Assembly: GCA_037447655.1 (NCBI GenBank) | Contig: JBBHKE010002092.1 | Coordinates: 68,129 to 132,128 of the forward strand | Reading direction: 5' to 3' | From: Zygnema cylindricum | Lineage: Eukaryota; Streptophyta; Zygnematophyceae; Zygnematales; Zygnemataceae | Length of the DNA stretch: 64,000 nucleotides | Shown here: piece after piece, positions 11,842-31,828 of the stretch | Layout: the number at the start of each line of letters is the position of its first letter | How positions within the stretch are numbered: the stretch's first letter is position 1 | Translations under genes and position numbers: made by a program | Notes under the pieces: generated by a model | Database searches by the model: none | Told to the model about the DNA's origin: nothing | What the model saw: only the letters and a program-made list of their open reading frames with translations

Positions 11842-12466
11842 ACAATAATGTTGGATAGTATTGCCCGTACAAAACCTTCAATTTTGTTTGTTTTTGCTTA
11901 CCCGACCGCAACCCAATTTTTTTTTTTTTTTCGTGAATCACCCGTCTGAATCTGCCCGACCCTCCAAAAATTGAAACCGAATCTGTTCCGGATGCGATCG
12001 GGCGGTCGGTTAACGGTCGTTTGTGGTTTTGGTTAACCGTTTGGGACCTCTAAGGGGAGGTCCTTTTATGAAGTACGGAAATCATATACGGAAAGAAGGT
12101 ACGGTAGATTTGGAGTCGCCCCGGGGAAAAGGGGAGGAATTTTTTGGCAAACCGACGTTTGGGGGGTATCGCGGCCGTTATCGCCCCGAAAAGTCATCGC
12201 GATGCAGGAGAGGCTCCCGCTGCACGACACACGTCACACGTCACACGGCCACAGCAAGGCAGAGGTCGCAAACGGTAAACCGAAACTGTGACCGACGGTT
12301 AACCGACCGCCCGCGCCGGATTTGGAACGAATTCAGTTGCCAAATTTTGGTAGTCGAGCAGCAACGATCAGTTGATTCACCAGAAAAATAAAATTGGTTA
12401 TGGTCGATTAACTTAAAAACCAAAAATAAATAAAATTGTACTGTCCATACAATCCAACATTATTGT
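11842..12466. mobile_element. Inverted-repeat element, about 625 bp
   Basis: The left end reads acaataatgttggat and the right end is its reverse complement (atccaacattattgt), giving a terminal inverted repeat of at least 15 bases that continues imperfectly. The interior has CCCGACCG/CGGTCGG-type motifs around 11,900-12,310 that also occur in the foldback element at 16,745-17,310. No transposase is encoded, so this is a non-autonomous element. Confidence 0.65.
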
Positions 12467-12531
12467 ACTTTGTACTCTTTGATATCGTGGAAGTACGTGA
12501 CATAATGATTAGCGTCGCAAACCTGGCAAGG

Positions 12532-12743
12532 TACACCGTGAATTGCTATTAGCGTTTAGAAATAGATAGCGGTATGAAACAAGTAGCGTTATTAACGTTA
12601 TTTGGGAATTTGGGGGTTTTGACGGAAATCATTTACTCTAATTTGTTTTTTAAAGGGTTTTTAGTTATTCTATTTGAGAATTTGGGTAAAAAAATAGGGT
12701 ACTGCGATTAGAGTCATTGACGCTAATAGTGATTCACGGTGTA
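12532..12743. mobile_element. MITE (212 bp), TACACCG family
   Basis: The left end tacaccgtgaattgctatt is mirrored at the right end (revcomp tacaccgtgaatcactatt), continuing into agcgt. No coding sequence. The interior is AT-rich with gtaaa/tttac-type short motifs. It belongs to the family whose ends recur at 12,751, 17,340, 17,894, 18,402, 30,610, 43,672 and 57,887. Confidence 0.7.
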
Positions 12744-12750
12744 GTAACAC

Positions 12751-13360
12751 TACACCGCGAATCGTAATTAGAGTAAAAAACGCTAATTTGGTCGCTCTAA
12801 ATTTCGACCCTTTCACCTTAAATAGGGTAAATCATTCTAAATTTTTATTATATTATTTAAGATAAGGTTTAATTAGTGTAAAAAATTGTAATATAGGTTC
12901 GTCTTAAACTGTGTGGAGGACGGACGATGTCCGACAATGCAAAATTGTACTTTTATAAGTAAAAAAGGACAAATAATGATTTAATAGAATCGCGTTCGCA
13001 CGTGAAATCGCACTAAACAAAAAAATCAATCACATCGAGAAAAATTCGTTCGCATAACTCTCGTCCGTCGACAACATCGTCGTCACTGTGAACATTAACT
13101 GACATTCAGCGCGACAAATAGTACAAACGTCATAATGACGTCAAACAATACGGACTGACAGATTTTGTACGTCTACGTAATTTAGTGTTCATAATTACGG
13201 CGCGGATAATTATTGGCGACATATCCCAATATAGAGTACCTAAATAAATTAGGCTAAACTCCTTTGTGAAAGAAGTTATATCACACAAATTAGCGTTCAT
13301 AACTTTTTTTTTTTTGTTTACTGTAATTTTTTCTTTACACAAATTACGATTCGCGGTGTA
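12751..13360. mobile_element. MITE (610 bp), TACACCG family
   Basis: The left end tacaccgcgaatcgtaatt is matched perfectly by aattacgattcgcggtgta at the right end (19 bases). It starts 7 bases after the preceding MITE. No transposase is encoded. Internally it shares long stretches with 17,894-18,398 (for example the public motif near 12,890-12,960, which recurs inverted near 18,180-18,250). Confidence 0.75.
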
Positions 13361-13458
13361 TTTCACTTCGCAAAATTTAAAGAACGCGAAAAATCGTAAT
13401 TATTGGCTTATTCATATGTCGTACATTATTGCAAAGTGCTAATTATACATTTTATACT

Positions 13459-13558
13459 GTGTTTCCACAAATATATCATATTATTATGTCAATGTCATGC
13501 GACATATTGTGTTTCCACAAATGTATCATATTATTATGTCAATGTCATGCGACATGTA
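13459..13558 (+). repeat. Two-copy tandem repeat, about 50 bp unit
   Basis: Two nearly identical consecutive copies share gtgtttccacaaat, tatcatattattatgtc and aatgtcatgcgacat. A partial third copy (attattacgtcaatttccc) follows near 13,590. The repeat lies between a MITE end and the hAT transposase and may be subterminal sequence of the hAT element. Confidence 0.7.
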
Positions 13559-13731
13559 GTAATTATCGGTTAATAAATCAATAAAAATCAAATTATTACG
13601 TCAATTTCCCACGACAAATCCTAATTATTGGCTTACTCACATGTTTCAAACAATAAATCGATAAGTTGAATTGCTATTTAAGTTAGAGAAACTCGACCAC
13701 AATTCAAACAAAACTTAGTCACACACTTATA

Positions 13732-15996
13732 ATGGAGAAAAACATCCTCGCTTCCCTTAAAACTACAATCCAAAACGAACTTCGAAAATAAAAAAAATGG
13801 TGAAATTGCTTTGTATTACCTAGTGAAAGAAAGCAGGGCCACTTCAAATTGTTGGAAAAAAATTGAACATGTCTATGAAGTTAAAACATCATACAAATAC
13901 ATGGTAAATGGGGTAGGTTTTGTGGCTTGTAATACATGTTTCATAGTTTATCAATACAAGTAAGCAAACGGTACTTCAACAATTAACACTCACACATGTT
14001 TAGATTTGGCCAACATGGATAATTCAAGAGGACTTCTTCGTAAGTTTCTTTAAAAAAGAGGAGAAAATGAGTGACCGAAAAAAAATTGCAAAAATGGTGG
14101 CGTTGATGTGTTGTGAGGGCTTTCGACCATTTTCGGTAGTCGACGGTTCAAGTATGATTTATTTTTAATTCTATTTAATGTGGCTTTAGTGTATATGTCA
14201 TTATAACTTGTAAACATATATATTTGAGATTTATCACTATTTCCTTATAAAGAATTTATATTTATACGCTTATTTTAATGTTTTTATTATTATTTGGTTT
14301 GTCATGATGTTGTTTTTTATTTGTTTATCCATAAAAAAAAAATCGTTTTGGCAAAAAAAATCTTATTAATCATGGTTAGTAATTGTATGATATTTTCTTA
14401 CAGTTTTTTTTGTTTTTTTCCCAATGTTTTCAAGCATTTTGTCAAGCATTGTTTGATGTTGGTGTTTCGTCCAACAAAAGTGTTGACATCGACCAACTAC
14501 TCCCATCAGTCAATAGCGTTAAAAACTACATTATACCTCTTGCAAAAGTAATTCGTAGTTTGGTCATCCCAAAACTTAGAGAAAATATTGATAACATTTT
14601 TGTCGCATTCACGACCGATCCCTGGACCGAGACAATAAAAAAAACCTCATTCATGTCAGTAACGGCTCATTTTATTGACAAAGAATTTAAACTTCATGCA
14701 CGGACGCTTCAAGTCGATCATTTTCAGGAGGAAAAACACAGTGCGGAAAATGTTTTAACGACTTTCAAAACTTGTTTGACCAATGTTGAAATGTCCAATT
14801 TTGATCTCTTCGTTGTCGTGACTGATAGTGGTTCTAACATGTGTGCGGCTGAAGGTCTACCGAGTATGTTTCCTCGGATACCTTGCAGGGAGGACAATAA
14901 AATTGCTACAATTGTGACAACGATCTTGAATAAGAGCGGAACTTCCAAAAAAGGCAAATTCGATGTGGAAGTTCCTATTTTTTTGTTATCTAATTGACGC
15001 GCGTGTAGATCATTGGTCATGTTTTTCAAACAGAGTAATTACAAAATCTTTTGAAAAACACTTTAAAACAAGAAAACGCAACGTAGTGGAATTCTTTGCT
15101 CTGAATGCTTAAGAGTGTTTACAATACATTCAATGAGATAGGACTAATCGCTCAAGCAAAAAATAAATTGGTATTTTTTGCTTGTATCGATAAGACTCAC
15201 CGTACCGAACTTATACGATTTTTGGAAAGGTTTCAAGAAGCGACCATAAAGTTGGAAAAATTCAAAGAACCAACTTTACATTTGGTTTGGTTTGAACTAG
15301 TGTCACTCTATAACCATTGTAAGATTAGAAAAACATCTTACAATGACGGTGAAAAAGAATGCCCGGCTGATTCCCCAAACTTGCAAAAATTGAAACAACT
15401 TTTTATGAAATTTGCACTACCGAAGTGGGGCCTTTATGAGTATCATATTGTCGCGGCTCTTTTAGATCATTGACAAAAATAAAATCTTGAAATAATTGGG
15501 TTATCGAAAACCGAAATTAAAAGCGCGAGGGTCAAACTTCAAGAACTCGCAAACGACCTCGGTGATGACGTTGATTTTGGTAGTCCTCAACGTATCACAA
15601 AAAAACGAAAATCATTGCAAAGTAAAGATGGTTTCCAATTTTTTTTTGGTGAGAGCGATGACGAAAATGAGGTTCTTATTACCACCGACGAAAAAACGCT
15701 CGTTAACGACGAAATGAAACGTTATTTTGATTTAAAATAAACCAACGACGAAAGATTGAACTTTAACATACATGAATGGTGGAAAAAAAACTCAAATGTT
15801 CGTGCGAAAGATGAAGGATTTCTTATTCTAGCCGGTATTGCTTGATCTATTCTAGTTATTCTGCCTTCTAGCTCCATGTCCGAATGCAATTTTTTGGATG
15901 CCGGGAACACGATAACAAATAAGAGGAGCTCATTAGCGACTTCAATTGTTAGTGATCTTTGGTGTGTTAGATGCAACCGAGATCTTTTAAATGCAT
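13732..15996 (+). pseudogene. hAT transposase, decayed
   Basis: A hAT-superfamily transposase is recognisable on the plus strand. An ATG at 13,732 leads into a BED-type zinc finger (VACNTC near 13,922-13,940 and INTHTC near 13,983-14,000). An AT-rich probable intron spans about 14,140-14,430. The core follows at 14,430-14,900, with FTTDPWTE, SVTAHFIDKEFKLHARTL and VVTDSGSNM, the last being a conserved acidic block. A middle segment, RFQEATIKLEKFKEPTLHLV, lies at 15,220-15,290. The C-terminal dimerisation domain is at 15,770-15,970 (EWWKKN, then SSSMSECNFLDAGNTIT and RSSL). At least four frameshifts or stops are visible, so the copy is inactive. Confidence 0.85.
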
Positions 15997-16478
15997 AGTT
16001 TTTTGTTTTGTTTTGTTTTCTAATTATTGTTATTTTATTGGTATTAGCTATATTGTTTTTTTTCCTTTGAATTTTTTGTTGTATTTCACAATTTTTCTAG
16101 TGTTATTTTGCAGTTTTTTTTTAAACCGGAATGCTTATTTTTATCAAATTACCAAAGCGTCGTATGTATACCAAATTTAGATTTATAGATTTTGTGTAGT
16201 TTTTAAGTTTGAGGTTGAGAATGTGTATAATAGAATCGAAAATAGAACGAGGTTGTTATTTTTTTATTTCTATATTTGATACTACAAAATACTTTTTGTT
16301 TTTTTTTGCCTATCACAATGTGTTTTTGCTAATTGGTTTTCCATGTGAAAATCTAAGATTTTCTTTTAAGCATACATAATAAAAATTTTACCTTTTTTGC
16401 ATAATTCATAACATAGTATCGTATTTGAAAGAAGAACCGTCCAAAACATGTAGCGAAAAATTTAGATTTGCGAGAGAA

Positions 16479-16560
16479 AAAACATTAACATAAGAGTTTA
16501 TACATTAGCATAAGAGTTTAAACATTAACATAAGAGTTTAAACATTAATATAAGAGTTAC
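16479..16560 (+). repeat. Short tandem repeat, about 21 bp unit, 4 copies
   Basis: The unit acattaacataagagttta is repeated about four times with small changes. It follows the hAT transposase and may be part of that element's 3' subterminal region. Confidence 0.8.
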
Positions 16561-16744
16561 ACCCAAAATTATAATGATTAAGACTAAGAGTTACACGCAA
16601 AGGGAGATGTACCACTACATCGCTCATTGTTATTAATGTAAATAAGTGCTACTATTTATAGTCTTTACGATTTAAGGACGTGGATTACAACCTGCCACGT
16701 CTCCTTGTATTAAATAGTGTTATTAATCATAATTTTCAATTAAC

Positions 16745-17310
16745 AGTAATAGGTGTTTAACGCTAATAAAAATGAGCGTTGTTATTTTGTACTTTTTTCG
16801 GTTACGGGCAGGTTCGACTAGTTGCGAGAAATCGAGTTTCGGTTAACTTTTATTTCCGTAAACGCCGGTCGGTTATCGGTTAACAATTTTGGAGCGTGAC
16901 ATAACCCGGTCGGGCGTCGGTTACTCAGATCTTGAAAAAAAAACGGTCGGTTTCGGTTATGTAAAATTTTGACTTTTGCGACCTCTGCAACACGGCGCTG
17001 TTTGCATCTCTTTGATTATCGACTGCCGATGTTCGATCATCGACTGCCTAGCAGAGGTCGCAAAAGTCAAAAATGTAGATACCCGACACTGACGTTTTTT
17101 TTTTTCAAATCTGAACACCCGATACCCGACCGAGTTATGTCACGCTCCTAAATTGTTAACCGTTACCCGATACGCGTTTACGAAAATAAAAGTTAACCGA
17201 AACTCGATTTCTCGCGACTACCCGTACCCGCCCGTACCCGAATATGTACAAAATTACAACGCTCATTGTTATTAGCATTAAACATTTACTACTGTACAGT
17301 AGTGTACTAG
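16745..17310. mobile_element. Foldback element with about 245-bp arms
   Basis: The left arm (16,745-16,990) is the reverse complement of the right arm (17,045-17,310) with modest divergence. Paired landmarks include gagcgtgacataac against gttatgtcacgctc, gacttttgcgacctctgc against gcagaggtcgcaaaagtc, and gagaaatcgagtttcggtta against taaccgaaactcgatttctc. The loop is about 55 bases. No protein is encoded. A single diverged arm recurs at 57,538-57,750. Confidence 0.8.
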
Positions 17311-17339
17311 TTTGAACTGTACAGTACAGTACTGTACAG

Positions 17340-17880
17340 TACACCGCCAATCGTTATTAGCGTAATGTACACTAATTCCGTCCCGCTTTTTTTTTATTTA
17401 TTCTCCATTAGTGTAGTTTATTCTATTTTTTCCTTTATTCTATTTAGGGTTATTTTTAGTGCCTTGTCTCTTAAATAGGGTTATGTACGGTCAGTGTCAG
17501 ACCATACATAAATGTACATTTTTAAGTTAAAAATTACAATAAGTTAGTTTTAGTAAATGCGGACGCATGAGAATGTGTGTTCTAAAAAGGAAAAATAACG
17601 AGGTCGTAAAAAATCACGTTCCCACATATTCGTCCGACAGCCGCGTTTCGACCGTGTGAATGTACAATTTGTGTACGATTTGTCAGATTTTGTACGGAGA
17701 CCTATATTAGTGTAAGCATGTTTGCGACCGACATTTTTTTTTCAAAGATCCAAATTACCATAATCAAACAATTAGAATGTATGATTTTTTCCAAAATTTT
17801 AAATTCTTAAATAGCGTACACCACTGTAATTATTATTATACGCTAATCAAACTCCCACGCTAATAACGATTGGCGGTGTA
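17340..17880. mobile_element. MITE (541 bp) with perfect TIRs and 8-bp target duplication
   Basis: The first 24 bases (beginning tacaccgccaatcgtta) are exactly repeated in inverse at the right end (ending ttggcggtgta). The 8 bases on each side, 17,332-17,339 and 17,881-17,888, are both CTGTACAG. An 8-bp duplication is the hallmark of hAT-superfamily insertion. No coding capacity. It appears the youngest of the local copies because its ends and target duplication are intact. Confidence 0.8.
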
Positions 17881-17893
17881 CTGTACAGTACTG

Positions 17894-18398
17894 TACACCG
17901 CGCATCGTAATTAGAGTAATGAAAAAATTAGAGTATAAAAACTGAAAAAAACAATTAGAGTAATTTACGCTAATTTATGTGATAGAGCCTTTTCAACGAT
18001 GAAGTTTACTCTAATTTATTTAAGTACTCTAATTTGGCACACTAATATCATCTACTGTAAATAGGGTATTCGTACAGAATTTAGCAAAACGTACAGTTTA
18101 TCGTCACTATGACGTTTGCACTACGCGGTTTGTTATAACGCAGATACATGATAACGGCCTGTATTTCATCATTATTTGTACTTTTTTACTTAATAAAGTA
18201 CAATTTTGCACGGTCTGACACCGTCCGTACTCCACACTATTTAAATCGAACCTATAATAGAATGAAAAACGCTAATTAAACTTTACCTTAAATAGAATAA
18301 TGAAAAAATTAGAATCATTTACTCTATTTCATGTGAAAGAGTCGAAATTTCGAGCGACCGAATTAGAGTAATTTACTCTAATTACGATGCGCGGTGTA
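17894..18398. mobile_element. MITE (505 bp), TACACCG family
   Basis: The left end tacaccgcgcatcgtaatta is perfectly mirrored at the right end (taattacgatgcgcggtgta). The inverted repeat continues through gagtaat. It is separated from the preceding MITE by 13 bases and from the next by CTG. No gene. Confidence 0.75.
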
Positions 18399-18401
18399 CT
18401 G

Positions 18402-18952
18402 TACACCGTGAATCGTTATTCGCGTAAAGGTTTCTTTAGCGTGTAGGAACAAACCTTTATTTACGCTAATTGAGAATTTGGATTTTTTCAAAAAAAACAT
18501 ACATACTGGATATTTACTTATACTAATTTGGATTTAAAAAAAATGAAACACCCGCCCCAAACTTGTTTACACTAATATAGGTTCTGTTCAAAATCTGACA
18601 AATCGTACGTTCACACCGTCGAAACGCAGTTGTCGGACCAATATGTGAGAACGTGATTTTTGACAACCCGATTGCATCCCCTTTTCAGAGCGCATATTCT
18701 CATGCGTCCGTGGTTACTAAAACCCATTAATTATACTTTCCAATCGTTATTAGCGTGTAAGTTTTTTTAGCGTATACGAATAATTAGCGTGGTTTACGCT
18801 AATTGGGAATTTGAAAATTTTCGAAGAAATCGTCTATTCTAATTAGGAATTAGGTGTTTTTTAAATAGTGTGGATAATTCTATTTGAGAATAAAAATAAT
18901 AAAAAGCGGGACGGGATTAGCGTACACAACGCTAATAGCGATTGGCGGTGTA
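18402..18952. mobile_element. MITE (551 bp), TACACCG family
   Basis: The left end is tacaccgtgaatcgttatt; the right end is the complement of tacaccgccaatcgctatt, so the TIRs have a few mismatches. Its right half (18,735-18,952) recurs in inverse orientation at 31,670-31,828. No coding sequence. It ends 229 bases before the SMU2 start codon, so it may touch that gene's promoter. Confidence 0.7.
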
Positions 18953-19120
18953 GTGTTCATGAAAAATTATAATTAATGATGCTATTTAATGCAAGATAAT
19001 GAAATTTTACTATTTCCTCTGCTGCCCCGACCGCTCCGATTAAATACATATCGATTATCGCCAACACTAGGTCGATGTACGACACTGCAATGTGTGTCTG
19101 ATTTAGGTTCACACTCCTGG

Positions 19121-19123
<3 letters not shown>

Positions 19124-19161
<38 letters not shown>
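19124..19161 (+). repeat. (CT)n microsatellite just upstream of SMU2 ATG
   Basis: A 38-base perfect CT run ends 20 bases before the SMU2 start codon, so it probably lies in the 5' untranslated leader or core promoter. CT-rich leaders are common in plants; a regulatory role here is inference. Confidence 0.85.
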
Positions 19162-19164
<3 letters not shown>

Positions 19165-19181
19165 ACGTACACCCACCCGCC

Positions 19182-28237
<9,056 letters not shown>

Positions 28238-28429
28238 TGATAGTTGGGTAGCTTTGATATTGTGCCTTATAGCTCACCATTTTAAAAAGACGTGTTTTAA
28301 TTTTTGTGCTCAATTCTCTGGAGAGGTACTTCCGCATCCGGAGCTCAAAACTAAAACGTAGATTGCTACTTGTATAGCGTTTATCATTTGAGTTTATTCC
28401 CACCACCTGTAAAATTCAGTCACTCACAG

Positions 28430-28438
28430 TAATAAATT
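28430..28438 (+). promoter_or_regulatory. Candidate poly(A) signal of SMU2
   Basis: taataaatt, containing AATAAA, lies about 195 bases after the SMU2 stop codon and is the only clear AATAAA nearby. Cleavage is not shown. Confidence 0.45.
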
Positions 28439-28444
28439 GCTTAT

Positions 28445-30200
28445 ATTCGACGAAACCGTGGGCTTGCTGTTGTGGTAATGTGACATGCTCTCAGAAGTCA
28501 GCCGTTTTAAGCTGTTTTTATAAGGGCCATTCCTTCGATACTTCAGCATTGGTAATTTAGTTGTCTCAGGAAATTTTTGGCAAGAGAAGAAAAGTATTTA
28601 TCTCTGTTGGAAAATGTGTAAAATGAAGAAATGATTGTTTATGATCTCCGAGGCTGACTTGGGCAAGCGATGTCAACTGTGTTGAGCACTCTGCACCATG
28701 AGATAAGATTGCTCACCTGGAATCGAAATAACTACGTGACGGCTGAGAACAATGTTTAAAATGCACAAAGCTCAAAGAGTATAGAGGTTTGATAAATCAC
28801 ACACTTTTGTAACTTCATGATTGGAAATGGGGAAAAGCATGAGCTACTTCTTTCTCAGATCAATAGATGCAAGCGTATTAATCAAGTTTATGTCTAACCC
28901 CTTGCTATATGCTGGAAAGGGCTATTATTATATGGGTTACTGTTGGATGCTCTCATTCTGCAGGTGTCGGATGTCGCTTTTATTGAACTCTGTGTCTTTG
29001 TTTTTAACTTAGCATTTTATTAGCAATTACGATTTCTTCCCCACCGACAGAAAAGAAAGATTGTGATATCATTTCTTATGCATAATAAATGTATTTAGAA
29101 AAATATCAAGAAATGGATTATTATTCATCTGAGAAAAGATAATAATTGTTTTGCCAGGACTGAAACACAGCGTTTGACGAGGGCTACTTTAGATCTCGAT
29201 GCATATCTACAAAAAAATGGACAAATGTGTTTAGAAAGGTACCAAGATGTAAGGTAATGTCCATTTGAGAGTAATTAACTACTGATGTGCCAACATTATA
29301 CGTGAACCGCTATCAATATTAATAACACAAAATTTGTCCTGGTTTTTACCCTTTGAGCACATTATAGTGTTACTAGTACTAATTATTCCTATTTTGACTC
29401 TAATTCATTTTGTGGTTCACAATCAGCCACATCATTTCGACGGCAAAAAGAATTATTAGCGCTAAAACAGTCCATTATTTCTGAACGTTAATTGTGATTT
29501 GGGTGTATCCTGCCAATCGCTACAAAACCATAAATCCGTGTTAACACAATTCACTTAAGTGATCCACAATAAGCCACGTGGTTGAACATAATTTAGTGTA
29601 GATTTTTTAACAAAGTGTCTACGCAATAACCCACTGGTTCTTAGAGCACTTGGCATTGGTAGTATGGTGACTACTTGCAGATCCCGATGGCAACAAGCAG
29701 CAATGGACAATGGCACGGACACTGCGCCTACACTATGTGGACTGTCCGGGAAGACAACACATCGCTTCTTGCCATTGGTTCCGCACGTGAAACCGATGGC
29801 ACCGGTGCACAAATTTGAAACGGTGTCAGAAACGAAGCGACGATGTGGACGACAAAGAGACGCAGGAGCCTACACTGCCCCGAGCTACAGTAGTAGTCGA
29901 ATATCACTAATCTGCTCGCAACTTCTTTTGACCTAAAGTCACAAAATAATGTTTTAACGCTATTTAAGTAAGTGGCTTCCCATTAGCCATGTTACGTTAA
30001 ATTAGGGCACACATGAATTGATGCTAATTTCGCTTTACCACTGACAACTCCTCCACACTAATAACGCCTGGCAGCGAGGTTGTCAAGTCCCGCGGCTGCC
30101 ACATGCGTCACGTCCGGTCGTCAGCTGTAGTCCACGCGGAGACTTCGGAAAGTCCGCTGAAGCGCGAATCTTACAGAAATACTGTGAACCTGTGCACAAC
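28445..30200. other. Intergenic, no recognised gene
   Basis: No gene was supported. Between about 29,280 and 29,560 and near 29,930-30,070 there are fragments like the MITE families (for example ccaatcgctacaaaa and cacactaataacgcctggc). An open frame at 29,664-29,936 has no family resemblance and no splice context, so it is not called. Confidence 0.4.
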
Positions 30201-30221
30201 CGCTTTTGGAACTCAATTCCT

Positions 30222-30465
30222 AAGGAGGGAGGGAGGGAGGGAGGGAGCAAAGGGAGAGTGGGGAGGGAGGGAGGGAGGGAGGAGGGGCATGAGGGAGGGA
30301 AGAGGGGAGAAAGGGGGGGAGAAAGGGGGGGAGAGAAGTGCAACGCGAGGTTTGGGAGGGACGGGGGGACGGGAGTGAGGGGAGGAAGCGGGGAAGGCGA
30401 AGGAAGGGAGGGAGGGGAAGGGACGGAGAAGAGGGAGGAGAGGGAGGGACAAAGGGAGGGACGGT
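30222..30465 (+). repeat. G-rich (GGGA)n tract
   Basis: About 240 bases of GGGA/GGGAGG repeats with many runs of three or more guanines spaced by one to four bases, fitting the G-quadruplex pattern on the plus strand. The Pro/Ser/Leu- and Gly/Arg-rich translations here are repeat artefacts. Confidence 0.9.
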
Positions 30466-30609
30466 CTTCTACTCGGTTGGCTTTTTTCTCTTTTGTTGCA
30501 AGCACAAATCAAGTTCGGAACGAGGTCTCGTTTTCCGTGCGACTTGTTTTCTCGCACTAATTGGATGCGTTGCGCCCCTCGTCACATCAAATAGTGTTGA
30601 CCAGTCTGC

Positions 30610-31828
30610 TACACCGCCAATCGCTATTCGCCTATTAGCGTAGTGTACGCTAATTCCGTCCCGCTTTTTTTTTTTTTTTGGGTGAAGTTCCATTGGACTT
30701 CTACACCAACATTAAGGTCGCTAATTTGAACCAAAGTTCGTTTATGGTAGGCCTTGGTCGGCGCTTTATCGTTGTGTTATGGGTTTCATGTCTTCTTTAG
30801 ATCGCTACTTTGATCGAGACCGTCCGATCGTCCGATCTTGACGGTGTAAATAAAACTTAGTCCCACTTTTTAATTGGTCCAATTTTTGGTCCAAATGTTT
30901 TAAATTGGTCCGAATAAGTCCAAATACAATATGGGTCTTAAGGTCATATTGTATATTTTGCATACAATAGGCATATTGTATGGGCCTACTTTCACCTACT
31001 TTTGAACTAAGATTTGAACGAAGTTCCATTGCGCAGAGTCTGTAATCCACGTGTTAGCAAAAGAGTGGTGCCGCGGAACTGTAGATTTGATATTGAAATC
31101 ACAACATTTTCACACCGACCAAAATCCATTTGCGTTCATGTACTGTACAGTCGCGTCAACACAACTTCTGTACTCTTTGCAGACGCCTTGTCAGATACCA
31201 CATCATTTTTTTAGAGTTCCTGTTTTTAAGCGTGACGAATGAGCGTTTCTAGAAATAGTGTGACGAATGGGCGCTAACAAAAATAGCGTGACGAAAGTGC
31301 GTTACGAGATTTCGTTTGTATTTTCTGTCGGATTTTTGAATGCGTACATCATGTGCGATTTTTTTTTTATTTCCGTTGGTTGTCATCTAGACACGTATGC
31401 TCATTATCCAACTTGTCGCGGCTCAAATTTTTTTGTAATTGGTGTTGTACCTCGCGAGGTACATCACCAATTACAAAAACTTTCAAAGCGAATGCTTCGC
31501 GAAAACATATCCAACGGTCATTGTTAACTCCCAGAATTTTGGAGAATATTGGCAAGATTCTCTGTAATATTGTTTTCCGGATAAAAACAAAATAATCGGT
31601 ACGGTATAGTACGGAGAGGTCTGAATTTCTGTAAACAACCTCAGTTTTCGTCTAATAGAACTTCAACCTTATTCTCAAATAGAATTATCCATACTATTAA
31701 AAAAAACCCTAATTCCTAATTAGAGTAAACAATTTCTTCGAAAATTTCCAAATTCCCAATTAGCGTAAACCACGCTAATTATTTGTATACGTTAAAGAAC
31801 TTCTACGCTAATAGCGATTGGCGGTGTA
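30610..31828. mobile_element. TACACCG-family element, about 1.2 kb
   Basis: The left end is tacaccgccaatcgctatt (30,610); the right end is its complement, ending gcgattggcggtgta (31,828). The right 160 bases match 18,735-18,952 in inverse. A 20-base poly(T)-like run follows the left end at about 30,664. An internal palindrome at 31,440-31,480 (ttggtgttgtacctcgcgag with its complement) makes a strong hairpin. No transposase. The two ends could belong to two separate insertions. Confidence 0.55.

Noticed and set aside
12023-12391. 122-codon plus-strand frame
   Set aside because: It lies wholly within an inverted-repeat element with no homologous protein; probably chance.
16479-16560. Possible CRISPR-like array
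   Set aside because: It is a simple 21-bp tandem repeat without unique spacers in a eukaryotic transposon context.
29664-29936. 90-codon plus-strand frame
   Set aside because: No domain or family resemblance, no splice or promoter context, and repeat fragments nearby.
30083-30560. Several 90-140 codon frames rich in Pro/Ser or Gly/Arg
   Set aside because: All derive from the GGGA tract; no family resemblance or splice context.
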